DNA of 12,973 bases from Omnitrophica WOR_2 bacterium RIFCSPLOWO2_01_FULL_41_12 (GCA_001805765.1 MHGW01000001.1:1-12973), one strand, 5' to 3'. Counted from the first letter of the stretch, positions 1-8,100 are shown. Numbers and translations: made by a program. Notes: a model not told the origin generated them from the letters alone.

Positions 1-10
1 AATTTTAGGA

Positions 11-74
11 ATTAGACATTAAAGGATTAGTCATTCATTCGACATTCGTCATTAGGGAATTCGACATTAATCAT
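11..74. repeat. Degenerate ATT(A/C)G(A/T)CATT decamer cluster
   Basis: Five decamers fitting ATTMGWCATT occur at 11-20, 26-35, 37-46, 44-53 and 59-68. Some share their terminal ATT, and a decayed copy follows at 66-74. The cluster fills most of the leader before the first gene. It has no coding potential, and no clear promoter was recognised in it. Such short-unit clusters resemble intergenic low-complexity repeats of some candidate-phylum genomes. The left end of the array may lie outside the window. Confidence 0.55.
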
Positions 75-93
75 CTATAACACATATTATAAG

Positions 94-100
94 AGGAGGA
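94..100 (+). promoter_or_regulatory. Ribosome binding site that decides the first start
   Basis: AGGAGGA is a strong Shine-Dalgarno sequence. Its core (94-99) lies 5 nt from the GTG at 105 but only 2 nt from the in-frame TTG at 102. The GTG is therefore the better start. Confidence 0.75.
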
Positions 101-104
101 TTTG

Positions 105-923
105 GTGAAGAGAAGGTTAATTTTGTTAATTGCCGGGATGGTGTTAATAGTGGGTATGGTTTTTCTGTTCATAGCGAAAAAGAGGGCCGGTGTATATCTA
201 AGCAAGAAACCAAATAATACTGCCTCTTTGCCCTTACTTTTAACGCAGGCAAAAGAAGCTGAGGCCAAGGCCAGCCTCTTAGAAGCAAAAGCCACCTATC
301 AGAAATTAATCAGTGAATTCCCCGGTTCTGCAGAAATTTTAAATTGGCAAAAAAAATCCGAGGACTTAAATATAAAATTATTATTTTCTTCTAGCTTTAC
401 ACCCAAGAGCTTGCTTTATGAGATAAAACCGGGCGATACTTTAACTAAGATTGCCAGAGAATTTAAGACTACCCAGGACCTGATTAAAAAAAGCAACGGC
501 CTTAGCGACGATAAAATTTTACCCGGCAGAAAAATTAAGGTTTGGACAGCGCCTTTTACTATATTGGTAGATAAATCCCAAAATTCGCTCATCCTAAAGA
601 CTGACGAAGAGATTATCAAGACCTATATCGTCTCAACCGGAGCCAACAATTCCACTCCCACAGGGAATTTTAAGATTGTGAATAAGCTCCTCAATCCCGC
701 CTGGTTTAAGGCAGGTGCAGTGGTTCCCGCAGGCAGCGCGGAAAATATCTTAGGTTCGCGCTGGTTAGGGTTTAACCTGGCCGGCTATGGAATCCACGGC
801 ACGACTGAACCCCAAAGCTTAGGAAGACAAGTAACCCAGGGTTGTGTGCGCATGTCTAATACTGACGTGGAAGAACTATACACTATCGTGCCCGAGGGTA
901 CCGAAGTAACCGTCGTTGATTAA
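105..923 (+). CDS. Membrane-anchored LysM / L,D-transpeptidase (YkuD) protein
   Basis: Predicted periplasmic peptidoglycan cross-linking enzyme of 272 aa from the GTG start (TTG at 102 is the alternative). A basic N-terminus (MKRR) and one hydrophobic segment (about 5-24) form a membrane anchor with no signal-peptidase or lipobox motif. Residues about 45-85 are a helical, TPR-like stretch. A LysM domain follows (about 105-147, starting YEIKPGDTL), which would bind glycan. The C-terminal YkuD domain (about 152-271) contains the catalytic motif: H231-G232, then G246-C247-V248-R249, with Cys247 the expected nucleophile. These enzymes form 3-3 cross-links or attach proteins to peptidoglycan; which applies here cannot be read from the sequence. 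The stop is 4 nt before accA, so the two are probably co-transcribed. Confidence 0.9.
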   Translation: MKRRLILLIAGMVLIVGMVFLFIAKKRAGVYLSKKPNNTASLPLLLTQAKEAEAKASLLEAKATYQKLISEFPGSAEILNWQKKSEDLNIKLLFSSSFTPKSLLYEIKPGDTLTKIAREFKTTQDLIKKSNGLSDDKILPGRKIKVWTAPFTILVDKSQNSLILKTDEEIIKTYIVSTGANNSTPTGNFKIVNKLLNPAWFKAGAVVPAGSAENILGSRWLGFNLAGYGIHGTTEPQSLGRQVTQGCVRMSNTDVEELYTIVPEGTEVTVVD

Positions 924-927
924 TTCC

Positions 928-1875
928 ATGAATGGGTTAGATTTTGAAAAACCGATTATAGAATTAGAAAATAAAATTCAGGAATTAAAAAATTTTATCT
1001 CGGATAAAAAAATTAATCTTTCTTCCGAGGTCAGGCGCCTGGAAGAAAAATTAGGCCAGTTAAGAAATGATACTTACGGAAACTTAACTGCTTGGCAAAG
1101 GGTGCAGATTGCCCGGCACCCCCAAAGGCCTTATACCTTGGATTACATTAATATGATGTTTTCTGATTTTATAGAATTGCACGGCGACAGGAGTTTTGCC
1201 GATGATAAGGCCATGGTTTGTGGTTTTGCCAAGATAGACCAGCAAAAAATAATGGTGATTGGCCATCAAAAAGGCAGGGATACCAAAGAAAACCTCAAGC
1301 GCAACTTTGGCTGTGCGCATCCCGAAGGCTATAGAAAGAGCCTGCGGATGATGCAATTGGCGGAAAAGTTTGATGTACCCATCATTATATTGATTGATAC
1401 CCCGGGCGCCTACCCGGGAATAGGCGCTGAAGAACGCGGACAGGCACAAGCCATTGCCCTGAATCTCAGAGAGATGAGCCAGATCTCTGTGCCTATCGTT
1501 GCTACAATAATTGGCGAGGGTGGTTCAGGCGGGGCTTTAGGCATTGGTGTGGCCGATAGGATTTGTATCTTGGAAAATGCCTACTATTCAGTTATCTCGC
1601 CCGAAGGCTGCGCGGCCATATTGTGGAAGAATGGCGCCAAGGCGCCAGAAGCAGCAGAGGCGCTGAAACTGACTTCCGAAGATTTATTAAAGTTTGGGTT
1701 TGTGGACGAGATGATCCCCGAGCCTTTAGGCGGAGCGCATCGCGACCCGCAAAAGATGGCTGCGGATTTCAAGGAAAGGCTAAACAAAAATTTAAGAGAA
1801 TTAAAGGCCTTGGATAAACAAGAGTTATTGAGATTAAGATATAAAAAATTCCGGGCAATGGGCAAAGTTGAGTGA
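928..1875 (+). CDS. accA: Acetyl-CoA carboxylase carboxyltransferase subunit alpha
   Basis: Alpha subunit of the carboxyltransferase half of acetyl-CoA carboxylase. With AccD it moves the carboxyl group from biotin-AccB to acetyl-CoA, giving malonyl-CoA for fatty acid synthesis in the cytoplasm. The 315 aa match the usual length (about 319 in E. coli). Family blocks are colinear: an N-terminal coiled coil beginning LDFEKPIIELENKI, then ARHPQRPYTLDY, GHQKGRDTKEN, FGCAHPEGYRKSLR, IDTPGAYPGIGAEERGQ, GEGGSGGALGIGVAD, YYSVISPEGCAAILWK and EPLGGAHRDP. ATG 928 matches family N-termini; an in-frame TTG at 916 would overlap the previous gene. No Shine-Dalgarno sequence is visible, so translation is probably coupled to the upstream gene. 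accD is not in this window. The stop overlaps the next start (TGATG). Confidence 0.97.
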   Translation: MNGLDFEKPIIELENKIQELKNFISDKKINLSSEVRRLEEKLGQLRNDTYGNLTAWQRVQIARHPQRPYTLDYINMMFSDFIELHGDRSFADDKAMVCGFAKIDQQKIMVIGHQKGRDTKENLKRNFGCAHPEGYRKSLRMMQLAEKFDVPIIILIDTPGAYPGIGAEERGQAQAIALNLREMSQISVPIVATIIGEGGSGGALGIGVADRICILENAYYSVISPEGCAAILWKNGAKAPEAAEALKLTSEDLLKFGFVDEMIPEPLGGAHRDPQKMAADFKERLNKNLRELKALDKQELLRLRYKKFRAMGKVE

Positions 1876-2393
1876 TGGAGCAGGAATTATTATTACTAGG
1901 CTTATTAAAAGAAAGCCCTAAGCACGGCTATGAAATAAAAAAAAAGATTAAGGAGATGCTTTCTTTATTTGCCGGCGTAGATTTAAAATCTATATATTAT
2001 CCTTTGCGGGTATTAGAAAAAAAAGGTTTCGTAGTCAAGCGCACCAGTAAAGAAGGCCGGCGGCCAATGCGCCTGGTATATGCCTTAACTAAAAAAGGAC
2101 AGAACCGCTTTAATGAGTTGCTCGCCAAGAGCTTTCTTTATTTTAAAAGGCCACAATTTAGCTTAGATTTAAGTCTATATTTTTTAAATTATATCCAGCC
2201 CAAAGTAGCTTACCGCAGGCTGCGCAGCCGTATATATATTTTAAATAAAATATCAAAAGGCCTAAAGCAGATGCTGGTAAATCAGCGCCAAAAAAATTAT
2301 CCTTCCCCTCTCTACCGCATCCTGGAACATAACCTGAAGATGCTAGAGGCAGAATCACGGTTCCTGAGCCAACTGATGAAGACTCTCCCCTAA
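1875..2393 (+). CDS. PadR-family transcriptional regulator
   Basis: Predicted cytoplasmic DNA-binding repressor of 172 aa. The N-terminal winged helix-turn-helix (about 1-75) has the PadR hallmarks: LLLLGLLKESPKHGYEIKK, then SIYYPLRVLEKKGFV for the recognition helix and start of the wing, then a basic wing (KEGRRPMRLVYALTKKG). The remaining 100 residues are mostly helical and basic and would form the dimerisation part, as in PadR proteins with a C-terminal alpha domain. The ATG shares one base with the accA stop (TGATG), indicating translational coupling; a GTG at 1872 is an alternative. The ligand and target are unknown. Candidates are its own operon (the envelope and fatty-acid genes upstream) or the efflux genes downstream. 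Confidence 0.88.
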   Translation: MEQELLLLGLLKESPKHGYEIKKKIKEMLSLFAGVDLKSIYYPLRVLEKKGFVVKRTSKEGRRPMRLVYALTKKGQNRFNELLAKSFLYFKRPQFSLDLSLYFLNYIQPKVAYRRLRSRIYILNKISKGLKQMLVNQRQKNYPSPLYRILEHNLKMLEAESRFLSQLMKTLP

Positions 2394-2403
2394 ACGAATC
2401 CAC

Positions 2404-2432
2404 TTGACAATTTTTATTTTATGCAATATACT
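2404..2432 (+). promoter_or_regulatory. Sigma70-type promoter of the marR-efflux operon
   Basis: A perfect -35 box TTGACA (2404-2409) and a -10 box TATACT (2427-2432, five of six consensus bases) are separated by exactly 17 bp. Transcription should start near 2439, immediately before the inverted repeat at 2441. It lies in the 85-bp gap after padR. No terminator hairpin is visible there, so read-through from padR is possible. Confidence 0.8.
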
Positions 2433-2440
2433 TAATCTAG

Positions 2441-2467
2441 TTAATAGTTAAGTATCTTAACTATTAA
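2441..2467. promoter_or_regulatory. Perfect inverted repeat, probable MarR operator
   Basis: Arms TTAATAGTTAAG (2441-2452) and CTTAACTATTAA (2456-2467) are exact reverse complements around a 3-bp TAT spacer. The site sits just downstream of the predicted transcription start, and its last two bases overlap the marR Shine-Dalgarno sequence. Placement and symmetry fit autorepression by the dimeric MarR protein encoded next. In RNA the same bases could form a 12-bp A/U-rich hairpin beside the ribosome binding site, so a post-transcriptional role is not excluded. Confidence 0.75.
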
Positions 2468-2472
2468 GGAGG
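2466..2472 (+). promoter_or_regulatory. Ribosome binding site of marR
   Basis: AAGGAGG is a near-perfect anti-16S complement, 6 nt before the ATG at 2479. It begins within the last two bases of the inverted repeat, so operator occupancy or RNA folding could affect translation. Confidence 0.8.
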
Positions 2473-2478
2473 TTAAAT

Positions 2479-2943
2479 ATGGCCCAGCCATCTTTATCTG
2501 AATTTGCCGATAGCATAAATGAGATTATGCCGGTGATCATCAAGGAATTCACCCGGCGCCACTCCAATGAATTGTATAAAGGTAAGATTACCCTGCCCCA
2601 ATTTTTGATTTTGGAATTCTTGCGCCGTCAGCAAGAGTGCAAAATGAAGGAATTAGCAGGATTTATGCGGGTGAGCACCGCGGCGATGACAGGTATTGTG
2701 GAAAAGTTAGTAAAATACGGCTATTGTGTCCGGCAATCTGATCCGCAAGACCGGCGCATTATTAAGATAAGGCTGACGCCTAAGGGAGGGGAATTGTTAA
2801 AGAAGATTAGCGGCCAAAGGCGAAAGATGGCTATTGATATATTCGGCCAGATATCTGAAAAAGACCGCGGGGATTATTTAAGGATTCTGATGCAGGTAAA
2901 AGATATCCTTACCCACGAAGAAGAAAAAATACAAAGCCGATGA
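2479..2943 (+). CDS. MarR-family transcriptional regulator
   Basis: Predicted dimeric winged-helix repressor of 154 aa, the usual MarR length. N- and C-terminal helices for dimerisation flank a winged HTH: LPQFLILEFLRR, MKELAGFMRVSTAAMTGIVEKL (recognition region), then the wing GYCVRQSDPQDRRIIKIRLTPKG with the family motif D88-x-x-D91-R92-R93. Cys54 and Cys83 are present, but nothing shows that they act as redox sensors. The gene opens an operon with channel, adaptor and permease genes (ATGA overlap with the next gene), the classic arrangement for a local repressor released by a pump substrate. It probably binds the inverted repeat at 2441-2467, and may also bind the related palindrome at 8246-8275. 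The ligand is unknown. Confidence 0.93.
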   Translation: MAQPSLSEFADSINEIMPVIIKEFTRRHSNELYKGKITLPQFLILEFLRRQQECKMKELAGFMRVSTAAMTGIVEKLVKYGYCVRQSDPQDRRIIKIRLTPKGGELLKKISGQRRKMAIDIFGQISEKDRGDYLRILMQVKDILTHEEEKIQSR

Positions 2944-4208
2944 AAAGACAGATTTCATTGATTATTATTTTTATTTTCATATTCCCCGCTTTGCTTAAGG
3001 CAGACGAAGTTTCTCTTAAGCTAGATGAAGCCATGACCATTGCCCTGCGGGACAACCGCGATATTTTGCTTAAAACCGAAGATGTGCAAAAAGCAAAACA
3101 AAAACTTGCTGAGGCAAAATCCGGCTTACTGCCGACTCTTAACTTTACAGGCACTTGGTCAGATACGCGCGGATTATATCCTAAGGATACCGCTTCCACT
3201 ACAACCCAGACTACATTAAAACAATATCTTTATAAAGGAGGCAAAACCATAAACACCATCAGCCAAAATAAAGATAAATTAGAAGTTTCTCAGGCGCTTT
3301 TAGATAAAGCAAAGTTAGAAGTAGTGCTGAATATCAGTAAGGCCTTTTATACGCTTCTACTTGCTAATGAGTTTGCCAATTTAAATAAAGGCATATTAGA
3401 TAATACCCAGGCGCATCTTAATGCGCTCCAGGCGCGCTATAAAAATGGACAGGCATCAACATCCGATATCTTAACCATTAAAGAATCCTTAAGTAGCGTA
3501 AATGAAGCCCTGGAAGCATCTTTAAATCAAGCAGAGGCTGCCCAAGCTCTTTTAAGAAATTTATTATATTTAGAGGAGAAGATTAAGATAAAACCCGATA
3601 GCCAATTTGTTTATTCCCCAAAGGAAGTTGCTTTTGATGAAGCATTTTTACAGGCCATGAAAAGTAGGCCAGAGATAAAGCAATACGCAGCCCAAACCCA
3701 GGCCGATAAAAAGGCAATTGAAATTACTAAGAGCGATACCCGGCCCAGTATTTATGCCTCCTGGGATTATTACAGCCGTTCTACTACTTCTTTAAGCTTT
3801 TCTCCCACCAAGGGCTGGCAAGACTATAATATAGTGGGCCTGACTTTTTCCTGGCCGATATTTGACGGCTGGGCGACAAAGGCCAAGGTAGAGCAGGCAA
3901 TCATTGATTTAAAAGAAACGCAATTGACCAAAGAAAAAACTATTAAAGACATAGCCACAGAATTAAAAAATGCTTACTTAGATTTAAATAATGCCATAGC
4001 CAAAATAAAATCTCAGCAGGCAGAAATAGATTTATATCAGGATACGCTAGATGTGATGCAAAAAAAATATAAATCAGGTATAGTCAGTTTTTTGGATTTA
4101 GATGACGCGTCTTTAGGATATCAAGTGTCCCAGTTTAATCAGAAGCAGGCAATTTACGATTATTTAGTGGCCAAGGCCAGTTTTGAAAAAGCTACAGGAG
4201 GCTTATAA
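2940..4208 (+). CDS. TolC-family outer membrane efflux channel
   Basis: Outer-membrane, periplasm-spanning channel of the tripartite pump, 422 aa. A Sec signal peptide (KRQ followed by the very hydrophobic SLIIIFIFIFPALL) probably ends at A21-D22. The mature protein shows the two tandem OEP repeats typical of TolC. The first (about 25-205) contains LDEAMTIALRDNRDILLK, a beta stretch, LYKGGKTINTIS and the long helical QARYKNGQASTSDILTIKESL. The second (about 225-420) contains RPEIKQYAAQTQADKKAIEI, LTFSWPIFDGW and MQKKYKSGIVSFLDLDDASL. The paired Y-K-x-G phrases mark equivalent helix turns. The start codon overlaps the marR stop (ATGA), and the stop overlaps the adaptor start (TAATG), indicating translational coupling. 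No lipobox is present, unlike OprM/NodT-type channels. Confidence 0.93.
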   Translation: MKRQISLIIIFIFIFPALLKADEVSLKLDEAMTIALRDNRDILLKTEDVQKAKQKLAEAKSGLLPTLNFTGTWSDTRGLYPKDTASTTTQTTLKQYLYKGGKTINTISQNKDKLEVSQALLDKAKLEVVLNISKAFYTLLLANEFANLNKGILDNTQAHLNALQARYKNGQASTSDILTIKESLSSVNEALEASLNQAEAAQALLRNLLYLEEKIKIKPDSQFVYSPKEVAFDEAFLQAMKSRPEIKQYAAQTQADKKAIEITKSDTRPSIYASWDYYSRSTTSLSFSPTKGWQDYNIVGLTFSWPIFDGWATKAKVEQAIIDLKETQLTKEKTIKDIATELKNAYLDLNNAIAKIKSQQAEIDLYQDTLDVMQKKYKSGIVSFLDLDDASLGYQVSQFNQKQAIYDYLVAKASFEKATGGL

Positions 4209-5122
4209 TGCGAAATAAGTTTGGTAAATTGGTTATTGGTGCTTGGTTATTATTTGGTTATTGGTGCTTGGTGTTTGGAATTTTATCTGGTTGCCAGATA
4301 AAAGAAGCAGCGAAAAGCAAAGAGCCAGAAACTATTCCGGTGAGGGTTTTAAGGGTCAAACTCAAAGACATACATAATCTGCTGGAATATGCTGGTGATA
4401 TCAAAGCCCAGGAGGAAGTGCTAATTTTTCCTAAGGTCAGCGGAAAATTAATCGAGAAAGTGAAGCATGACGGCGAATCCGTCAATAAAGGCGCACCCAT
4501 AGCCTATATTGATAGAGATGAAGTTGGCCTGACCTTTGAAAAGGCGCCGGTAGAAAGTTCGCTCAGCGGAGTGGTTGGCCGTGTATATGTAGATATTGGC
4601 GCCAATGTAAATCCCCAAACTCCTGTAGCCTTAGTAGTAGATATGCGCAAGGTCAAAATTGATTTAGATATACCGCAGAATTATATACCCAAAGTTTCCT
4701 TGGGCCAGGAAGCCAAAATTTATGTTGACGCCTATCCAGAAAAAGAATTTATCGGTACAATTACCAAGATTAGCCCGGTTTTAGATTTATCCACCCGGAG
4801 CGCGCCGGTGGAAATTTTAATTAACAATAGCGAACAGCAATTAAAATCCGGAATGTTTGCCAAGGTTAAATTGATTATTGAGGAACAGAAAAATGCACCG
4901 GTAATATTGAAAGAAGCAATCATCGGCAAAGAACCAGATACATATGTATACGTCATAGAGAATGAGAAGGCATTCTTACGCAAGATAAAATTGGGCTTGC
5001 GTGAGGGCCCGTATTTTGCCGTGGACGAAGGATTAAAAGAAGGAGATGCGGTGGTGATTATGGGACAGCAACGTTTACGCGACGCAAGCTTAGTAAGCGT
5101 AGAAGAACGGAGCCAGGAATGA
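4208..5122 (+). CDS. RND efflux periplasmic adaptor (MFP) lipoprotein lacking the alpha-hairpin
   Basis: Periplasmic membrane-fusion protein linking permease and channel, 304 aa. The N-terminus is a lipoprotein signal with lipobox L-S-G-C (acylated Cys29). A beta-barrel/lipoyl core follows: the first lipoyl half is about 64-102 (FPKVSGKLIEKVKHDGESV) and the second about 115-150 (SSLSGVVGRVYVDIGANV). Only about 12 residues separate the halves, so the long coiled-coil hairpin seen in AcrA-type adaptors is absent. Beta-barrel (IPKVSLGQEAKIYVDAYP) and membrane-proximal regions (LRKIKLGLREGPYFAV) follow. AGGAGG at 4196-4201 lies 6 nt upstream of the ATG. The stop overlaps the permease start (ATGA). 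The signal peptide is encoded by a duplicated repeat (4229-4272). Family assignment is firm; substrate is unknown. Confidence 0.92.
   Translation: MRNKFGKLVIGAWLLFGYWCLVFGILSGCQIKEAAKSKEPETIPVRVLRVKLKDIHNLLEYAGDIKAQEEVLIFPKVSGKLIEKVKHDGESVNKGAPIAYIDRDEVGLTFEKAPVESSLSGVVGRVYVDIGANVNPQTPVALVVDMRKVKIDLDIPQNYIPKVSLGQEAKIYVDAYPEKEFIGTITKISPVLDLSTRSAPVEILINNSEQQLKSGMFAKVKLIIEEQKNAPVILKEAIIGKEPDTYVYVIENEKAFLRKIKLGLREGPYFAVDEGLKEGDAVVIMGQQRLRDASLVSVEERSQE
4229..4272. repeat. 19-bp direct repeat inside the adaptor signal peptide
   Basis: TTGGTTATTGGTGCTTGGT occurs exactly at 4229-4247 and 4254-4272, a 25-bp period. Because 25 is not a multiple of three, the copies are read in different frames: LVIGAW from the first, and FGYWCLV from the second with flanking bases. 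Both readings are hydrophobic and together form the signal-peptide core. Related TTGGT/TTTGG fragments flank the copies (4221-4225, 4274-4278). Confidence 0.9.
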
Positions 5123-8100
5123 ATCTTCCTGAATTTGGCGTAAAGAGGCCGGTGACCAATCTGATGATTTTTTCGGCAATTATTATTATTGCTTTCTATA
5201 GTCTCAGCAGGCTGGGTATTGATATGATGCCTGAGATTGAGCCGCCGATGATTACCGTAGTGGCTTCCTATTCTGGCGCCAGTTCCGAAGATGTAGAAAT
5301 AAAGGTAACCGAACCCTTAGAGAATCAACTCTCTACCACCCCGGGCTTAGAAAAACTTACCTCCCGTTCCTTAGAAGGAGTTTGTCTGATAACTCTTAAA
5401 TTTAAATGGGGCACAAACCTGGATGAGGCCTCTAATGATGTGCGCGACCGCATTGAGTTAAGTAAACGTTTCCTGCCGGATATTCCTGATGAAATGGATA
5501 ATCCTTTTATCTTTAAATTTAATACGGCAAATATTCCGATTGTCTTTATGGGAATGACTGCCAAGCAAAGCTATCCACAACTCTATGATTTAATTGATAA
5601 AAAAGTGGGCGATGCCCTTCGGCAGTTACCCGGGGTGGGCACGGTGCAGTTATTCGGAGGGATGGAGCGGCAGATTAATATCTGGATAGACCGGGCCAGG
5701 CTAGAAGGTTACGGATTTTCTATACTGGATATCCAGAATGCCCTGCGGCAGGAAAACATCACCCAGCCTTTAGGAAGCATAAAGTCAGGGCTGACGGATT
5801 ATGTTTTGCGCTTACCCGGAGAATTTGCCTCACCTGAAGAGATAAACTTAGTGGTCTTAGGCAAACGTAACGGAAAGCTTGCGTATCTTAAAGATGTGGC
5901 GCGCATGGAAGATAGTTTTAAAGAAATAATGGTCAAGGTGAGAATTAACCGTAACCCCGGGCTATTGATGTCCATCCAGAAACAATCCGGCACCAATACC
6001 GTGGAGGTGGCCAAGCAGATTAAGAAAAAATTAGATGCGCTGCAGAATTCCTTGCCGAGCGATGTAAAGATGTTCACCATTTTTGATAATTCACAGGATA
6101 TTATCAATGCCTTGGATTCCCTGAAATCCACGCTACGTTGGGGAATAATATTGGTTATCTTGGTGGTCTGGTTTTTCCTGCGCCAATTTAGCGGCAGTTT
6201 AATTATTGCCCTGACTATTCCCTTCTCTTTATTAATCGCCTTTATCTATCTTTTTTTAAGCGGTAAAACTATAAACACCATCAGCCTCTCGTCTTTGGCT
6301 ATTGCCTGCGGTATGGTGGTGGATAATGCTATTGTGGTGGTAGATAATGTCTATCGGCACTTGGAGAGAGGCCAGCGCCAGCAGGAAGCAGCTATTTTTG
6401 GGACCTCTGAAATGTTTCTGGCCATTTCCGCCTCTACCTTAACTACGGTAGTGGTATTTTTACCGATGTTCTTTATTACCGGCGTGGTGGGGATTATGTT
6501 TGCCGAGTTGGCGGTAATTGTAACGGTTACACTCTTGGCTTCACTTTTTACGGCGGTGACCTTTAGCCCGATGCTTTGTAGCCGCTGGCTTAAATTTAAT
6601 CCGCAAAAGAAACACTTTGCCAAATTTTATGCAATATCCGAGAATTGGTTTAAGGCCTGGGAAAATTTTTATGCCAAATCTCTTGCCTGGTGCCTCGGGC
6701 ATAAAAAAATAGTTATCTTTGGTTTTTTTGCCGCATTCATCATTAGTTTATTTTTGCTGCCGTTTATCGGTAATGAGTTTATTCCCGAAGAAGATACCGG
6801 CGATATTCGGGTAACGGTTAATCTTACCCTCGGTACAAGATTAGAGGAGACAGATAAAGTAGCCAAAAGGGTGGAAGATATTTTGCAGCAATATGTTCCT
6901 GAGGCAAGACTTATCTTCTGCCGGCCAGGCACCACGCCCGGAGCAGGCCGGGCAATGGGCGCAGGTGCTTCCGGAGAACATATTGTGGTAGGCGGTATGA
7001 AACTGGTGGCTAAACAAGAAAGAAAGCGCTCTGTGTTTGAAATCGGACAAGTAGTGCGTAGCCAGATCAGGCGCATCCCCGGAGTATTAAAAGTGGATGT
7101 TTCTACAGGTAATCCTATAGGCAGGCTGATTACTGGAGGCGGAGGTAAAAGTATACAACTGGAAATCATCGGCCATTCCTTTGAAGAGACCAATACCCTG
7201 GCGCAAAAGATAAAGGCAATGATGGAAAAAATCCCCGGGGCAGTAGATGTGAGTATCTCGCGGGAAATAAATCGCCCGGAATTAAGAATCGCCGTAGATA
7301 GAGAAAAAGCCGCTGCCTTAGGCCTGAATATGAATACGATTGCCTCCAGTATCAAGGCATTGATTGAAGGCTCAACCGCGACTAAGTATCGGGAAAAAGG
7401 CCAAACTTACGATATCTACGTGAGATTGGAGGAATCCTCGCGCGCAAAGATAGAAGACATAGAAAATTTATCCCTGGTTGCACCGCCGGGTAATGAAGGA
7501 ATCAGGCTGATTAATTTTGCCAAAGTTTATGAGGTTTCCGGTCCGGTTGAGATTGAACGCCAAAACCGGGAAAGAGTATTAAGGGTGGAATGCAATGTCT
7601 ATAAACGTTCAGCCGGAAAGGTCAGGGAAGATATTAGAAAAGGGCTACAGGGTATTATCGTACCTTCCGGCATAATGTTAAACTTCGGCGGTGAGGCAGA
7701 GGAGCAGGCCAAGGCATTCAAGGATTTAACCCTCTTGCTTTTATTAGGTATTGTCTTGGTTTATATGGTGATGGCCAGCCAGTTTGAATCCCTGCTCGAT
7801 CCATTCATAGTAATGTTTGCTATTCCTTTCACCTTTACCGGTGTATTGTTAGGATTTTTCCTGACGCAAACGACTTTAAGCGTGATCACCTTTCTGGGTA
7901 TCATTATGCTTACCGGCATTGTGGTCAACAATGCCATTGTCCTGATCAGTTATATCAACATTCTGCGTGCCAGAGGCTCTACTATGCTGGAGGCAGTGGC
8001 TAATGCCGGAAGAGAGCGCTTAAGGCCGGTGCTGATGACTACCATTACCACACTGGCAGGACTCCTACCTTTGGCTATCTCCAGAGGAGAAGGCTCTGAA

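Noticed and set aside
71..90. Promoter for the first gene within the leader (TATAAC or TATTAT as -10)
   Set aside because: No acceptable -35 box lies at 16-18 bp from either. The promoter may be weak, of another type, or left of the window.
1401..1418. CCCGGG...CCCGGG inverted repeat inside accA
   Set aside because: It encodes the invariant TPGAYPG motif, so the symmetry follows from codon choice. There is no T-run and no sign of a terminator.
1937..2030. Runs of 8-9 A in padR as possible phase-variation tracts
   Set aside because: Similar A-runs occur in other genes here (e.g. in the channel gene near 4060) and encode Lys codons. The base composition explains them, and the frame is intact.
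2394..2440. Transcription terminator after padR
   Set aside because: No GC-rich stem followed by a T-run is visible. The T-rich stretch 2411-2420 is the spacer of the marR promoter.
3242..6286. Near-identical DNA and peptide (GKTINTIS) in the channel gene (about 3242-3263) and permease gene (about 6264-6286)
   Set aside because: Each copy fits its own family consensus (TolC beta-to-helix transition; permease segment before TM4). A 20-odd base match is best explained by chance and shared codon use rather than gene conversion.
6669..7355. Long open frame (228 codons) on the - strand opposite the RND permease
   Set aside because: It is a shadow of the strongly conserved permease frame, has no ribosome binding site or family motif, and its composition follows the opposite strand. 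The other - strand frames are rejected for the same reason.
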